DNA of 64,000 nt, from positions 60,535,901 to 60,599,900 of the forward strand of contig OY754465.1 of NCBI GenBank assembly GCA_963575645.1, read 5' to 3'. This DNA is from Xanthostigma xanthostigma (lineage: Eukaryota; Arthropoda; Insecta; Raphidioptera; Raphidiidae). Positions 44,109-54,630 of the stretch are shown in pieces (position 1 is the first letter of the stretch; each line of letters begins with the position of its first letter). A model generated the notes under the pieces. The model did not search any database. It saw only the letters and a program-made list of their open reading frames with translations, and was not told the DNA's origin. Position numbers and translations under genes: made by a program.

Positions 44109-44348
44109 TATGTTTTAATACCACGTATACCAATTATACCAATGGATTTGGCTTTTCAATTTAAAAGATTGCAATTTCTACTAAAAGCTGCTTTCGGAAT
44201 AACTACACACAAAGCCCAAGGGCAAACCTGGCAAGCACTTAAGGTAGTTGGTATTCATTTAGAAAAAAAAACATGTTTTTCGTATCAAACCCACAAAATC
44301 TTTGTTTTTGCAAAAGGTGGAGGCAAAAACAAAGAACATTGTTTATAG
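44109..44348 (+). pseudogene. Helitron helicase C-terminal remnant
   Basis: The frame reads IPRIPIIPMDLAFQFKRLQF, then LLKAAFGITTHKAQGQTWQA. This matches the conserved end of the Pif1-type helicase of Helitron RepHel proteins (IPRIP...FKRLQFP...TINKSQGQ). It continues to THKIFVFAKGGGKNKEHCL and a stop, where an intact protein would have the LYVALSR segment first, so there is an internal deletion. The replication-initiator domain is absent. No Helitron 3' hairpin with CTRR was located. Confidence 0.85.
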
Positions 44349-44612
44349 GGCAGTCCTAAATTAGAGTCTTGCTTTTTATAAATGTTTTAATCAACTAGGT
44401 ATATCAATTGTACACACTGCAATTCCACGCGGACAAAGTCACGAATAAGAGCTAGTAATTCCATATTCATTTGAAAAATTCAATTGATCATTAAACACGG
44501 AAGTGTCCGGATAAATACCAATCCCGCAGCAATTTTTTTTGATTATGTCACTTTGTTAATCTCGACTAGATAATTCATAGATTCTACTAGAGTTGGGGAA
44601 TAACTTCACGAT

Positions 44613-44950
44613 GACAGCCTTCTAAAATGATCACTGTGATCTGACAAGAGGTGTAACTACGTTCCAAAGTAACGTATATTGTTCCATGTCACCGCAATCA
44701 CGACGGTCGCTCCAACCGAGAAGCCGAACAACGCCGACGTAACGTTCGATCGAGCGTTTGCTCGATCGGGAGGCATTCGACGCATGATCAGCCGTCTAAA
44801 ATTATCACTGTGATCTGACAAGAGGTAACTCTATACGTTCCAAAGTAACGTATGCTGTTCCATGTCACCGCAATCACGACGGTCGCTCCAACCGAGTAGC
44901 CGACGTAACGTCCGACCGAGTGTTTGCTCGGTCGGGATCGACGTGACAAA
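44613..44950. repeat. Tandem duplication, period 173 bp, with hairpins
   Basis: Two units share TCACTGTGATCTGACAAGAG, ACGTTCCAAAGTAACGTAT and GTCACCGCAATCACGACGG. Each ends in a hairpin: CGATCGAGC-gttt-GCTCGATCG at 44747-44768 and CGACCGAGT-gttt-GCTCGGTCG at 44913-44934. The T:A pair of the first stem is C:G in the second. Non-coding; the minus-strand ORF at 44831-45019 is not conserved between the units. Confidence 0.88.
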
Positions 44951-46074
44951 GTCACGATGATTTTTCACTGTTACTTGTGTGAACAGTAACTGTGATCGCA
45001 TCATAACGACTTTTCCCATGTCTAGATTTTACCAAGTGTCAAGGTCCGCGTATATAATGAGGCAATATTAAGTTAAAATATTTTAAATCCAGCCGGCCCT
45101 GTGAACCGTGCCTTTGTGGACGGTAAAACGCTGATTGTCAAATAAAAAAGGTAATGTGTATAAAAAAGATTGAGTGCTTTGGTTATGGTGCCCGAGTTAT
45201 TATGGTACCCGGTGCCTACGTGAAACGATTTATAAAATATGTGTATATTCGGGGGTGGTATTGTATATTGCCTATACTCGTGCGGTACCCAAGTACACCG
45301 CTCAACGCGTAACTGTCTAATACGAGAAACTGGACGATGTCTTATTTTCATGTTGTAACTCAGTAGAACACGCTTCTATGTTAGCTTGACTTGTATGTTG
45401 TATGTAAATAATCGTATAACGCGATTTACACCCTCTTGACGTAAAACTTTGCAATCGTACGCAGTTTTAAAAGCAATACAAAATTCTAATATTTTGGCAA
45501 TAATAATATTCACTAGTGGTCGCCAAGTGATCGAAATTCGACCGTAAATCATTAAATTTTTAAGTTTGAACGTTATTGAGGTTCTTATATGGATTGCTCT
45601 TGAATCGACTTTACTTGTGTTAATTCGTACACATCGTCATGAAACATATACTGTGCACTTCCCCACATTAAAACGAAGAGAACGATGCATGTTTCATTCA
45701 CACAAAGTGTGCAAATTAACACACTCAAATCTTGTTTCCTTCCCGTATTTATATATAGCAAGTTTTAAAAAAATGGAAATTAAAATCAAGTGGTGGGAGT
45801 GACGGTGTCGATGGTGAGAAAAGGTGTCTCCAACCGTTTAAAATTTAAAGTATTTAATATAATATTTTTTTTATAAAAAAACTGTAGTAATCTATTCACA
45901 TGACTGAAAATTTGAAAATAAAATGTATATACCTATACCTATTTTAAAAAAACATTATATCAACGCACTAACAGTAGGCCTGTCTTTCTCTTCTATAAAG
46001 TTTAAAATCTATGAATTAAATGAAATATAGGTAAAGTGCCCCATGCTTTTAAATGTTATAGAAGAGACAGAAAT
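44951..46074. other. No gene seen
   Basis: ORFs at 45073-45351 and 45566-45802 show no recognisable domain. No significant repeat was seen. Confidence 0.45.
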
Positions 46075-46505
46075 GATTTTTTTAACCGACGAAAAACAAA
46101 AACGGAGGAGGTTCTCAATTCGACGCGTATATTTTTTTTTTTTTATTTTTTTTTTTTTTTTTTTTTTTTTTATTTATGTATGACCACGCATAACTTTTTA
46201 CAGAGTAGTCCGATTTTGATAATTATTTTTTTGTTTGAAAGGGTATACCCCGAAGTTGGTCCCATATAAATTTGGTAAAAAAATTCCAACCCTAAGAGTA
46301 GGAAAACAGGGGATGATTGATTGTTCACTCACTGATTGTAATGTATAACCACACATAACTTTTTACAGAGTGGTCCAATTTTGATAATTATTTTTTTATT
46401 GGATAGGGTATACCTCGAGGCTGGTCTCATATAAATTTGGAAAAAAAATTCCTACCCTAAGGATGGGAAAATAGGGGTGATTTATTGTTCACTCACAGAT
46501 TTTCA
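46075..46505 (+). repeat. Lepidopteran-type tail with 165-bp tandem units and poly-T
   Basis: Opens AACCGACGAAAAACAAAAACG and GGAGGAGGTTCTCAATTCGA, then an interrupted T run at 46131-46172. Two units of period 165 bp follow (TAACTTTTTACAGAGTRGTC at 46191 and 46356, with GGGTATACC and CCCATATAAATTTGG-type words). The ORF at 46036-46269 is poly-Phe from the T run and not a gene. Confidence 0.8.
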
Positions 46506-46564
46506 TGCTGAGTTGTGTATTACAATTATAAATTATATAGCCACAAAAAATTATAAAATAAAAA

Positions 46565-47050
46565 CTTTTTAACAAAAAAATTAAACCGCCGAAAAACTGA
46601 AAAGCAAAAAATAATAAATCTTTTTATTTAACTAAGTTCTATCTAAGTAGTTGAACGTATGTGACAGTCTAGTATATCTAAGTAATTTTGAGTCGGCGTC
46701 AAACAATCAATGAACAAAGATCACTAAAAGAAATAATAACCAAATTAAATTAACAATGATACGTGAAATCTCCAGCGATAAACATTAACATTCCAAACAT
46801 GCGTTCTCCACACGACCACTCACAAAGACGTGTGCCCTCAGTGTGCCCGTTCGGGTTGCTCTGTCGCTGACATTAACTTCGTGAACGCTCAGAGATTTTC
46901 GGCGAAGGATTGTTGACGCCGACTCAAAATTACTTAGATATACTAGACTGTCACATACGTTCAACTACTTAGATAGAACTTAGTTAAATAAAAAGATTTA
47001 TTATTTTTTGCTTTTCAGTTTTTCGGCGGTTTAATTTTTTTGTTAAAAAG
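46565..47050. repeat. Foldback element, 138-bp perfect arms
   Basis: Left arm 46565-46702 (from CTTTTTAACAAAAAAATTAA to GAGTCGGCGTCAA) and right arm 46913-47050 are exact reverse complements on my reading. A 210-bp centre lies between them and adds a further CAATC/GATTG pair next to a one-base bulge. The centre is less AT-rich and holds no long ORF. Such perfect arms imply recent origin or ongoing correction; a transcript would form a long double-stranded RNA. Confidence 0.95.
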
Positions 47051-47354
47051 TTTTTTTCTACTTTTAAGTCAGTTGATATTTAGTGTTTTTTATCATTCCT
47101 TTGAAATCATAAATTTTATTTTTTAATGAATAAGAGGACTAAATTTAAAAAATTGAGCGCAAATATTATTATCAAAAAATGTCTGTTCTTTTCCTTTTCA
47201 ATAAGTTGAGTGCTTCGAAATAACACGCTGGAATTCCGTGCGCGATTCAAGAACGACTGACGATAATATTGAAAACGCTTGTCTAAGTTAAAGTTGCATA
47301 AGAAAATCATGTTTGTTTGCAGGCAATAGTGCTTCCTGCAGAATACGCAAACGA
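47051..47354. other. No gene seen
   Basis: A minus-strand ORF (47116-47310) lacks recognisable features. Nothing else noted. Confidence 0.45.
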
Positions 47355-47713
47355 AAATAATAATAATTATAATGCGTTTAGCGTCCGTTTCTCGACTTTA
47401 TGTCATAACAGACGCCATTCGCACCATTACTATTTTCCATCTATCACATTAACAGCAATGGACAAATGGAGGAATTTTTAGGAAATTATTAGGAGTTTGA
47501 CAGGTAATCGGCCATGGCCTTGAATAAGGAACCATCTCGATATTTATCTGGAATTATTTAGGGAAACCATGGAAAACCTCAACAAGACGGTCGGTACAGG
47601 AATTACCATTTCTCGGCGAGAGGCAGCAGGAAAAAGTCCCAGCCACATCTTCCCCCGCCCGGATTAGAACCTAGAGTCTAGTGCTCTCACCACTAGGCCA
47701 CCCCGCTCGGTCG
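47355..47713 (-). mobile_element. tRNA-derived SINE, copy 1
   Basis: On the minus strand the head holds an A box (GGTGGCCTAGTGG, 47691-47703) and a B box (GGTTCTAATCC, 47661-47671). The body follows (CTGGGACTTTTTCCTGCTGC, CCATGGTTTCCC, CCAGATAAATATCGAGATGG) and it ends in an ATT-rich tail near 47355-47375. Pol III would start near 47713. Other copies are at 50508 and 57816. No ORF; it needs LINE machinery. Confidence 0.85.
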
Positions 47714-48259
47714 CAAACAGAAATACGCGGCTCGGAAAGTTAGTCCTCTTGAAAATTCGTTTCTACAGCTACACACGCATTGGTGCTCGGGCACTTCGAG
47801 TGCGCGGGGGGCGGAGGCGGAGCCCGGTTTGTGCACCGTGGCGCATTGCATTACCAGTGGTCTCGGTTCTCATAGATAGGCAAATTGCTTGTGGTGTGTC
47901 GAATGCCGTATTAAAATCTGAAATATGCGTAAACTAACAGCGATATTACAATAATGTTCGCTCAATTATTAACAACTTATTTTTCCCCATGGACACCTAA
48001 AATGCAACCTTGTCGAATTATTGGAAATATATCTCTATTTCCAAACATGCTGTGAAAGAAATTTCATAAAATTATTATTACGCTTGAAGAATTGTGAGTT
48101 TCAACACTAACTCTAATAAGGCGTTGCATTAGCATTTTTTTCAGCATGTCAATTTATTTGGTATAAAATCTCTTTTTACAGGATATTTATAAACACGATT
48201 TATTGAAAAGACAACTTGTTTTGACAACTTAATGTCGGTAGAAAAGTTAATGACTGTAG

Positions 48260-49262
48260 TTTTTAAGTTGTCTTAAAACGTTCATATCGTATTAGTCCAC
48301 AGGAATTTTTATTTTGCTTAAGGGTAATCGTCTTATAAAACACGTGCCGTCATTTTACCTTCTGTGACGTCATTCTTGTAGTTTACAAATACTGCAAGAA
48401 TGACGTCACAGTAGGTAAAATGATTGTTGTCTTAAAATGTTCATATATTAGTGTTAGCCCACTGGAATTTTTATTTTGCTTAAGTGTAATCGCTTTATAA
48501 AACACGTGCCGTTATTTTACCTACTGCCACGTCATTCTTGTAGTTTACAAATACTGCAAGAATGACGTCACAGTAGGTAAAATGGTTTTTAAGTTGTCTT
48601 AATAAAATGTTCATATCGTAGTGTTAGTCCACAGGAATTTTTATTTTGCTTGAGTGTAATCGTTTCATAAAACACGTGCCGTCATTTTACCTACTGTGAC
48701 GTCATTCTTGTAGTTTACAAATACTGAAAGAATGACGCCACAGTAGGTAAAATGATTGTTAATATGTCTTAAAATGTTCATATATTAGTGTTAGCCCACA
48801 GGAATTTTTATTTTGCTTAAGTGTAATCGTCTTATAAAACACGTGTCGTCATTTTACCTTCTGTGACGTCATTCTTGTAGTTTACAAATACTGCAAGAAT
48901 GACGTCACAGTAGGTAAAATGGTTTTTAAGTTGTCTTAAAATGTTCATATCGTAGTGTTAGTCCACAGGAATTTTTATTTTGCTTAATTAGTGTAATCGT
49001 CTTATAAAACACCTGCCGTCATTTTATCTACTGTGACGTCATTCTTGTAGTTTACAAATACGTACTGCAATAATGACGTGACAGTAGGTAAAATGGTTTT
49101 TAAGTTGTCTTAAAATGTTCATATTGTAGTGTTAGTCCACAGGAATTTTTATTTTGCTTAAGTGTAATCGTCTTATAAAACACGTGCCGCCATTTGACCT
49201 ACTATGACGTTATTCTTGCAGTATTTGTATACTGTAAGAATGCGCCAAATGACCGGGAAATA
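48260..49262. repeat. Six-unit tandem array of hairpins with TGACGTCA sites
   Basis: Six units of 162-171 bp; TTCTTGTAG marks lie at 48373, 48535, 48705, 48872 and 49042, and TTCTTGCAG at 49213. Each unit has GGAATTTTTATTTTGCTTAA, AAAACACGTGCCG, then a ~72-bp inverted repeat: TTTTACCTACTGTGACGTCA facing TGACGTCACAGTAGGTAAAA around TAGTTTACAAATAC. Seven exact TGACGTCA octamers remain among the twelve arm positions. The sixth unit is degraded. No ORF spans it. Origin by tandem amplification of a small foldback element is likely. Confidence 0.94.
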
Positions 49263-49325
49263 CCAGCGGCAGTAATTTTTGACCAATTGTATCCAGAGGA
49301 AGGCGCAATTGGTCAAAAATAGGTA
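49263..49325. repeat. Small hairpin after the array
   Basis: TTTTTGACCAATTG near 49277 and CAATTGGTCAAAAATA near 49310 are inverted around about 20 bp. It lies directly beyond the last array unit. Confidence 0.75.
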
Positions 49326-50507
49326 AAATACTTCATTTCTGCATTTAAATATTTTGATACACACCGTATTTAATGAATCTTTGATATTATACAGATTTCA
49401 CGTGTAATATGTATGTTTCATTATAAAATGTTCTACCCTCACAAATTGTAAATCAGATTTTCAATCGTGCGTCAATAATATTGTAATGTTCGACGACAAG
49501 AGCGCCTCTATCTGTTTATGACTAAAGTTAAAGGGGATTAATGATTATTGCGGTATTGAAACGTATATAGCTTTATACTATGTATTTAGCAATTACATTC
49601 ATTTGAACATTTACTGGCATTATTAATAATGGTCCTTTGTTGTCTGAGCATGCTTTCGAAGAAAGTTTCATAATGAAGCAGACAAAATTGCTATTACTTA
49701 AAGATATTACGCTGTTTCAGGTGTCTTGATAACCAAAGGAGTTCTGTTCAATTATAAATTAAAAATTTTAATATGAATTTGTTAATTTATATTTTAGTAT
49801 TCAATTTTAGAAAAAATAAAAAATAATGTACGGAAAACACTTCGGTACAATCAGGGCTGCACATACCCTACTTTTTTATTCCAGTAATAATTTATTATTC
49901 AATAACTAAATTTTTTTCAGACTATTTATTAAAATTTAATTAATAAACCAATTGACGTTTCGATCCGGATTTGGATCTTCCTCAAAGTAATACTTGAGCT
50001 AAAAAAATATAAAAAATAATTTTTTAATTAGTTCGTAATAAATTAAAAATGTTTGAGTGTAATTTACAATATCAAAATTCTTAATGAAAAAATAACAAAT
50101 TTTTTTTTCTGAAAAATTTGTCTGAAATTTTATAATAACAATTAGATGTTAAACAAAGATTTGAATAATTTATTATAATGAGAAATAACAAACAAATATT
50201 GTCGAATTAATTATTATTAATAGACCATATTTTGATCAAATGATTGATGGACTAGTTTATAGTTGTATTATTTATTAGTTAAGTGTTAATTTTTAAAACG
50301 AACTATTATTTATTCATTTAAAAAATCTATTATTCTTTTGTTCTGTAGATCTGTTAGTTAGGCAGTTGACAAGCATGCTTTGATTAATTTTCACATTACG
50401 TTATTACATATTATATAGATAACCATGCAAACGGATAGCAAATATCATAATATTTAATACTAGTCGTTACCCGCGTCACCATACGCATAAAAAAATAATT
50501 TTCTTTA
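49326..50507. other. No gene seen; AT-rich, holds a retroelement-like motif
   Basis: Very AT-rich. Around 49940-50000 is the minus-strand motif described separately as a hammerhead-like core. No coding domain recognised. Confidence 0.5.
49957..49986 (-). ncRNA. Hammerhead-like core motif, copy 2 (degenerate)
   Basis: On the minus strand: TTGAGGA, a short stem (AGATCC/GGATC) and GAAACGTC. The core consensus CUGANGA...GAAA has T in place of the first C, so cleavage activity is doubtful. The following AATTGG could pair with CCAATT-like sequence in a stem I, but that partner is not preserved here. A relative is at 54530. Confidence 0.3.
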
Positions 50508-50905
50508 ATAATAATAATAATGCGTTTAACGTCCGTTTCTCGACTTTGTGTCATATTTTCCATCTAACACACTTCCTGTTATATTCTACTGAACTTCAAC
50601 TTGCAATAGCAATGGCCGAATGAGGATTTTTTTTAGGAAATTAGGCTAAGCTAGGCAAATTTTAGCATAGGAGTTTGGCAGGCAATCAGCAATGACCTTG
50701 AATAAGGAACCATCTCGATATTTATCTGGAATTATTGAGGGAAACCATGGAAAACCTCAATAAGATGGCCGGTACAGGAATTACCATTTTTCGGCGAGAG
50801 GCAGTAGGAAAAACTCCCAGCCCCACATCTGCCTTCGCCGGGATTCGAACCCGGTACTTCCCAAATTCGAGTTTAGTTCCCTCACCACTACGCTACCTGC
50901 TCGGT
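50508..50905 (-). mobile_element. tRNA-derived SINE, copy 2
   Basis: Best preserved head: A box GGTAGCGTAGTGG (50885-50897) and B box GGGTTCGAATCCC (50840-50852) on the minus strand. The body is the same as 47355-47713, slightly longer near 50640-50680, and the tail is a TAA run at about 50508-50522. The plus-strand ORF here is incidental. Confidence 0.9.
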
Positions 50906-51348
50906 TATTTTCTTTACTATAATATGTCAAATGTCAATATTTTTGGAAGTTGGGATGGTTCCGTCGCCTAATTGGCTGGAATCCTTTTTATAAATTATAA
51001 CACTGCATACATAATCAAGGTAATGTTCGTGGGAGTGTGATGTTCGCGTTACCGCAAAACTGAACGGATTACAATTTACAGTAACTAACTAACCCTTGTC
51101 GCGATTAAATGCATATCGCCTGAGGATATCAAAATCACGCTGTTCATGTCCATTCAAGCGCTCTAATGTTTACCCTCCAGTTATAAATATGTACATACAT
51201 ACGCTGTACGCGTTTCGCTCAATATTGAGCTCATTTAAATTGCTGATAGATGGCCTTTTAACACCATCGGTCGCGGCATTACATCTACTCGATTCGCCTT
51301 CAGTGGAAACGAGCGTTTTGACTCACTGGGAAGGTACTCAGAAAGGTG
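50906..51348. other. No gene seen; possibly upstream part of decayed LINE
   Basis: The reading frame before 51349 (HWEGTQKGDRV-like) may belong to the same LINE ORF2 as the next entry after a frameshift. This cannot be shown from one copy. Confidence 0.35.
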
Positions 51349-51501
51349 ATAGAGTTTTTGATCGGCCACGCTTACCCGAGAAAATACCTACAAGTAATGA
51401 GGATACGGCAGGAATCAACACTATGTAGATTTTGCAAAATGGAGGATGAGCCAGCCATCCATATTGTGTTCGAATGTAAGACTCTAATGGCTGAGAGATA
51501 G
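51349..51501 (+). pseudogene. LINE ORF2 C-terminal remnant (R1/Jockey type)
   Basis: One frame reads FLIGHAYPRKYLQVMRIRQE, then STLCRFCKMEDEPAIHIVFE, CKTLMAER and a stop. The C-X2-C-X(7-8)-H-X4-C arrangement after a GH..R..L phrase is the zinc-finger-like end of many R1- and Jockey-clade LINE proteins. The upstream reverse transcriptase is absent or in broken frames. The 3' flank runs into a hAT end at 51648. Confidence 0.75.
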
Positions 51502-51574
51502 ACATGGTGCTCAATAATGGATCGATTGGACGATTTTTAAGGATTTATATTATAATAAAATAATTATTTTTTGC

Positions 51575-51648
51575 GTATGGAACTGAAGAGCCGCATTTTT
51601 ACATCAAAAGAGCCGCATGCGGCTCGCGAGCTGCAGGTTGCCGACCCC
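51575..51648. repeat. hAT terminal fragment
   Basis: GAGCCGCATGCGGCTCGCGA and CAGGTTGCCGACCCCTG match a widespread hAT-type terminus (CAGGGGTCGGCAACC when reversed). No matching left end was found nearby, so this is a truncated copy. Confidence 0.65.
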
Positions 51649-52215
51649 TGCTCTACCTACAAGAATGGGTGTATTGATGAGGATGAAATCAATCCTCAGG
51701 ATAATCTAGAGTGACCCAATCTTCTGGAGCTCATAATATGGGATCCAGATCAATTGCCGACTAGACCCAACATAAAAAGGGGAAGTACAATTTTTAAGAC
51801 GTGATGCATTTTTAGGCCAACTACGACAACCCCGACCTATTAAAATCGCGTTATGGGAGTGACTGGCGTTTTTGAAATGCATATTTTACTCTACGAAGAT
51901 TTAACGTTGAGAAAATAATTGGACTGGCAGCAAATTTTGTTTTCTGATGGAACTAGGTTAGGTTGAAAAGCGCAAATGCCTGGAGCAGTGACAGCCCGTG
52001 TACGTTTTAATCGGATGTTCTGCAGAGCCAACCGGATGTACTTCCTTACACGGGCCAGGAATGATGGAGGGAAGGATACTTAAATTATGGATCACATCCG
52101 TGTTTTTATTAACGGTTTTCAAACACTGTTGACAACAAACTACAATATACACTGTAACACTAGTCACTACTGCCATAAGCCATGTACCATCTATGTTTAT
52201 GTACGACATACGTAC
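51649..52215. other. No gene seen
   Basis: The minus-strand ORF at 51958-52251 enters the hAT element and has no recognisable domain. Nothing else noted. Confidence 0.45.
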
Positions 52216-52718
52216 CAGGGATGTTGCGAATATTCGCATCCGCATCCGCATATGCGGAACATTCGCATCGATTTAGACATCCGCATCTTCATCCGCATCC
52301 GCATAAATCGATGCGGAGCTGATGCGAATGCGGATGTGTAACAGGTTGCGACAAGAAAGAAAGTGTTCCAAGTGAACAGTTATTTAGTAGCCCAGGATTA
52401 ATATACGAACCCTTGCGAAACAGACTGGAGCCCGAAAAGGCGGCTATCCTTCTTTTCATTAAAGATAATGCTCCACTATTCAAATTTATTACTAAAATAA
52501 TTGATTATAATCAGTAATAGTAGGTAATTTACTCACTACTTTATTATAAAGTATAAAAAAGATAAGGATTACTGTCTTTTTATTTTTTTTACCCACACTT
52601 AAGTTTTGTTTTGTACAGATCCGCATCCGCATCTGCATCCGCGGATGTTAGCCTCCTAAAATCAGCATCCGCGTCCGCATCCGCGGATGTGAAAAAATCT
52701 GCATCCGCAACATCCCTG
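52216..52718. mobile_element. hAT-type non-autonomous element, 503 bp
   Basis: Ends CAGGGATGTTGCGAATATTC and ATCCGCAACATCCCTG are inverted, with a perfect 8-bp duplication ATACGTAC (52208-52215, 52719-52726). Subterminal regions are rich in GCATCCGCATCC. It is related in style to, but distinct in sequence from, the TAGTGATGTGCCGG elements. No transposase; the ORFs across it are incidental. Confidence 0.96.
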
Positions 52719-52726
52719 ATACGTAC

Positions 52727-53799
52727 CGCCGAATTAAAGCCGTCCAAGGTGTTGACTGAATGAGACAGATTCAGTGGCTGTTAAACTTGAGCGTTGATTA
52801 TGTAACTATTAACATTACATATATGTTAAAATATATGGAAAATCATTCTAAACCTGTGGAGTATTTAAGATTATCGTTGTTCTGCGGTTCTGCAGCGCTC
52901 ATAAAAGAACCGCCACTGGCCTGGACAAAGATTTGTGGCCTGCAATATCTCTGCGAAGCAAGTACCTTCCCAAAACACCAAGTATGTCTTCAAAGGCAAC
53001 ATTTCGTGTTCTACGAAGGCATCTGCTTCAAAGAGAAATTGAAGGCGAACTCTATCTTCGCACTGGTTTACTTACCCTGGCTTCATTAAAAAAAATATGC
53101 TTCCAGTCCAATCACTCATTTGCCTCAGATCTAATAAATATTAACATCTTACGATTATCTCGCTCGACAATGAGTCCTCTCACTGTACGATATTGAGATT
53201 TGAGCTCCATGAAATTGGCCAGCGGGATTGAAATCAAAGCCCATTTATTCCGCGCCACTAGCGCCAGTGGCACGCGTGACGTGCCATTCAATTACTCGAG
53301 CAACAATAACATTTAGTACAGGGGCCGTGTGTTCTCGTATTGAAGAGGGTGGGTCAGGGCACACAGGCGTCCCTTACCCCTGGCTCTCGCAGTGCGTCAC
53401 ACGTGACTGACCGATAGCTGAATTATTCATTGACTGATTTGGTGTGATGATACGAATGCTGCCACTGTGACAGAAAAATCTATTTGACTGTTTCGATGAG
53501 TTTTACAAAATAATTATTATTTTAAATTAGAGACGACGGTTGGAGATATTGTTTAGGTAAAACGACACGGGATTGACAAAAATATTTTCAACATGGCCGC
53601 ATTAATACTGTTGAAAGTTCTTTTTTGTAACTAAGGTCACACGGATTCACGATCCAATATTTTGAGTAATGCAACACTTATCTATTTTCAATATGTCGGA
53701 CTCGATGGTGTCGGTACATAAAAATACGTACTGGCTATTGATCCTTCTTTGAGTCTCTTGGGTTTCTATTCTAATAAAAATGCTAAATTAATATTTTTT
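52727..53799. other. No gene seen
   Basis: Two overlapping plus-strand ORFs (52760-53089, 52933-53196) lack recognisable domains. A GC-richer patch occurs at 53250-53400. No repeats were identified. Confidence 0.4.
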
Positions 53800-53939
53800 G
53801 TTACGATGAAGGAAGGTTTTGGTTGAGGATCATAAATAAATAAGCTCTACCAATTATTTTCGAAACGTTGGCCACTAGCGAAACATTGGTAAAGCTTATT
53901 TATTTATGATCCTCAACCAAAACCTTCCTTCATCGTAAC
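53800..53939. repeat. Foldback, 140 bp
   Basis: GTTACGATGAAGGAAGGTTT to ATAAATAAATAAGCT is exactly inverted at the right end (AGCTTATTTATTTATGATCC to CATCGTAAC). The arms are 47 bp with an imperfect extension, around a centre of about 45 bp. Confidence 0.93.
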
Positions 53940-54034
53940 ATTCTATTGGATCAACACTACTTTATGCTGAATATTTTTTGTCTTACTTAATATTGTTTTT
54001 GATATTTCTAAAAAAAATTGACTTTTTTGTAATA

Positions 54035-54086
54035 CTAATATTCGCATGAATTTTGCGAATGCGTATGTCAAAAAATATGCGGGTGC
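54035..54086 (-). repeat. Empty-site relative of the 12.8 kb insertion
   Basis: On the minus strand it reads GCATATTTTTTGACATACGC, ATTCGCAAAATTCATGCG and AATATTAG. These match the left and right flanks of the GGGG-ended element at 12838-13762 joined with a single TA-type site. Confidence 0.7.
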
Positions 54087-54368
54087 ATTTTGACAATTTT
54101 TTGAGTTATTTTATTTTTTTTGTCAAGCCACCAAGTTTTAACTTCGATTTTGATGATATTAAAAATGGCTTTTAATACCAATTTGAAGATTCGTAATATA
54201 ACAAAGAACGGGGTTCTATTGGACTTCAATAAGCCCTACGCCCCGAAACACCTAGATCGCCTCTTGGAGTTGCCCTTTTGCAAAATTGACAAAATGAGTC
54301 TAAAGAAGTTTTACTTCTGAGAAAAAAATTGGAAAATATAAGTTGGCGCTAAACCGAAACAATCCTAC

Positions 54369-54630
54369 AATAAATAAAATTATCGACTAATTTTTCAGAC
54401 AATATATTAACAAAAAAATATATAATTAATACATTAATATTTTGATATTAATTAATAATTTTGAAGGAATTTTATAAAAAGCTAATTAAAAATTAAATAT
54501 TAATAATTTTTATATTTTTTAGATCAATTCTGAAGAAGGTCCAAATCCGGATCGAAACGTTAATGTATTAATTATATATTTTTTGTTAATATATTGTTTG
54601 AAAAAATGGTCGATAATTTTATTTATTGAA
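54369..54630. repeat. Inverted-repeat element carrying ribozyme-like core
   Basis: AATAAATAAAATTATCGAC at 54370 and GTCGATAATTTTATTTATT at 54611 are inverted, with arms of about 70 bp (including ACAATATATTAACAAAAAA). The right arm begins just after the CTGAAGAAGGTCCAAATCC motif. A Penelope-type or similar retroelement terminal region is possible but unproven. Confidence 0.75.
54530..54558 (+). ncRNA. Hammerhead-like core motif, copy 1
   Basis: CTGAAGA, then the GGTCC/GGATC stem (one G:U pair) with loop AAATCC, then GAAAC. This has the hammerhead core order CUGANGA - stem II - GAAA. A weak stem III (TTAAT/ATTAA) could follow. A clear stem I and a canonical cleavage triplet were not found, so activity is speculative. 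Penelope-like elements are known to carry such ribozymes. Confidence 0.35.

Noticed and set aside
46036..46269. 77-residue ORF with a Phe-rich middle
   Set aside because: The Phe run comes from the poly-T tract of a repeat tail.
48260..49262. Regular repeats with palindromes, reminiscent of a CRISPR array
   Set aside because: The entire 162-171-bp unit is repeated, with no unique spacers, and the DNA is animal. It is a tandem satellite or foldback array.
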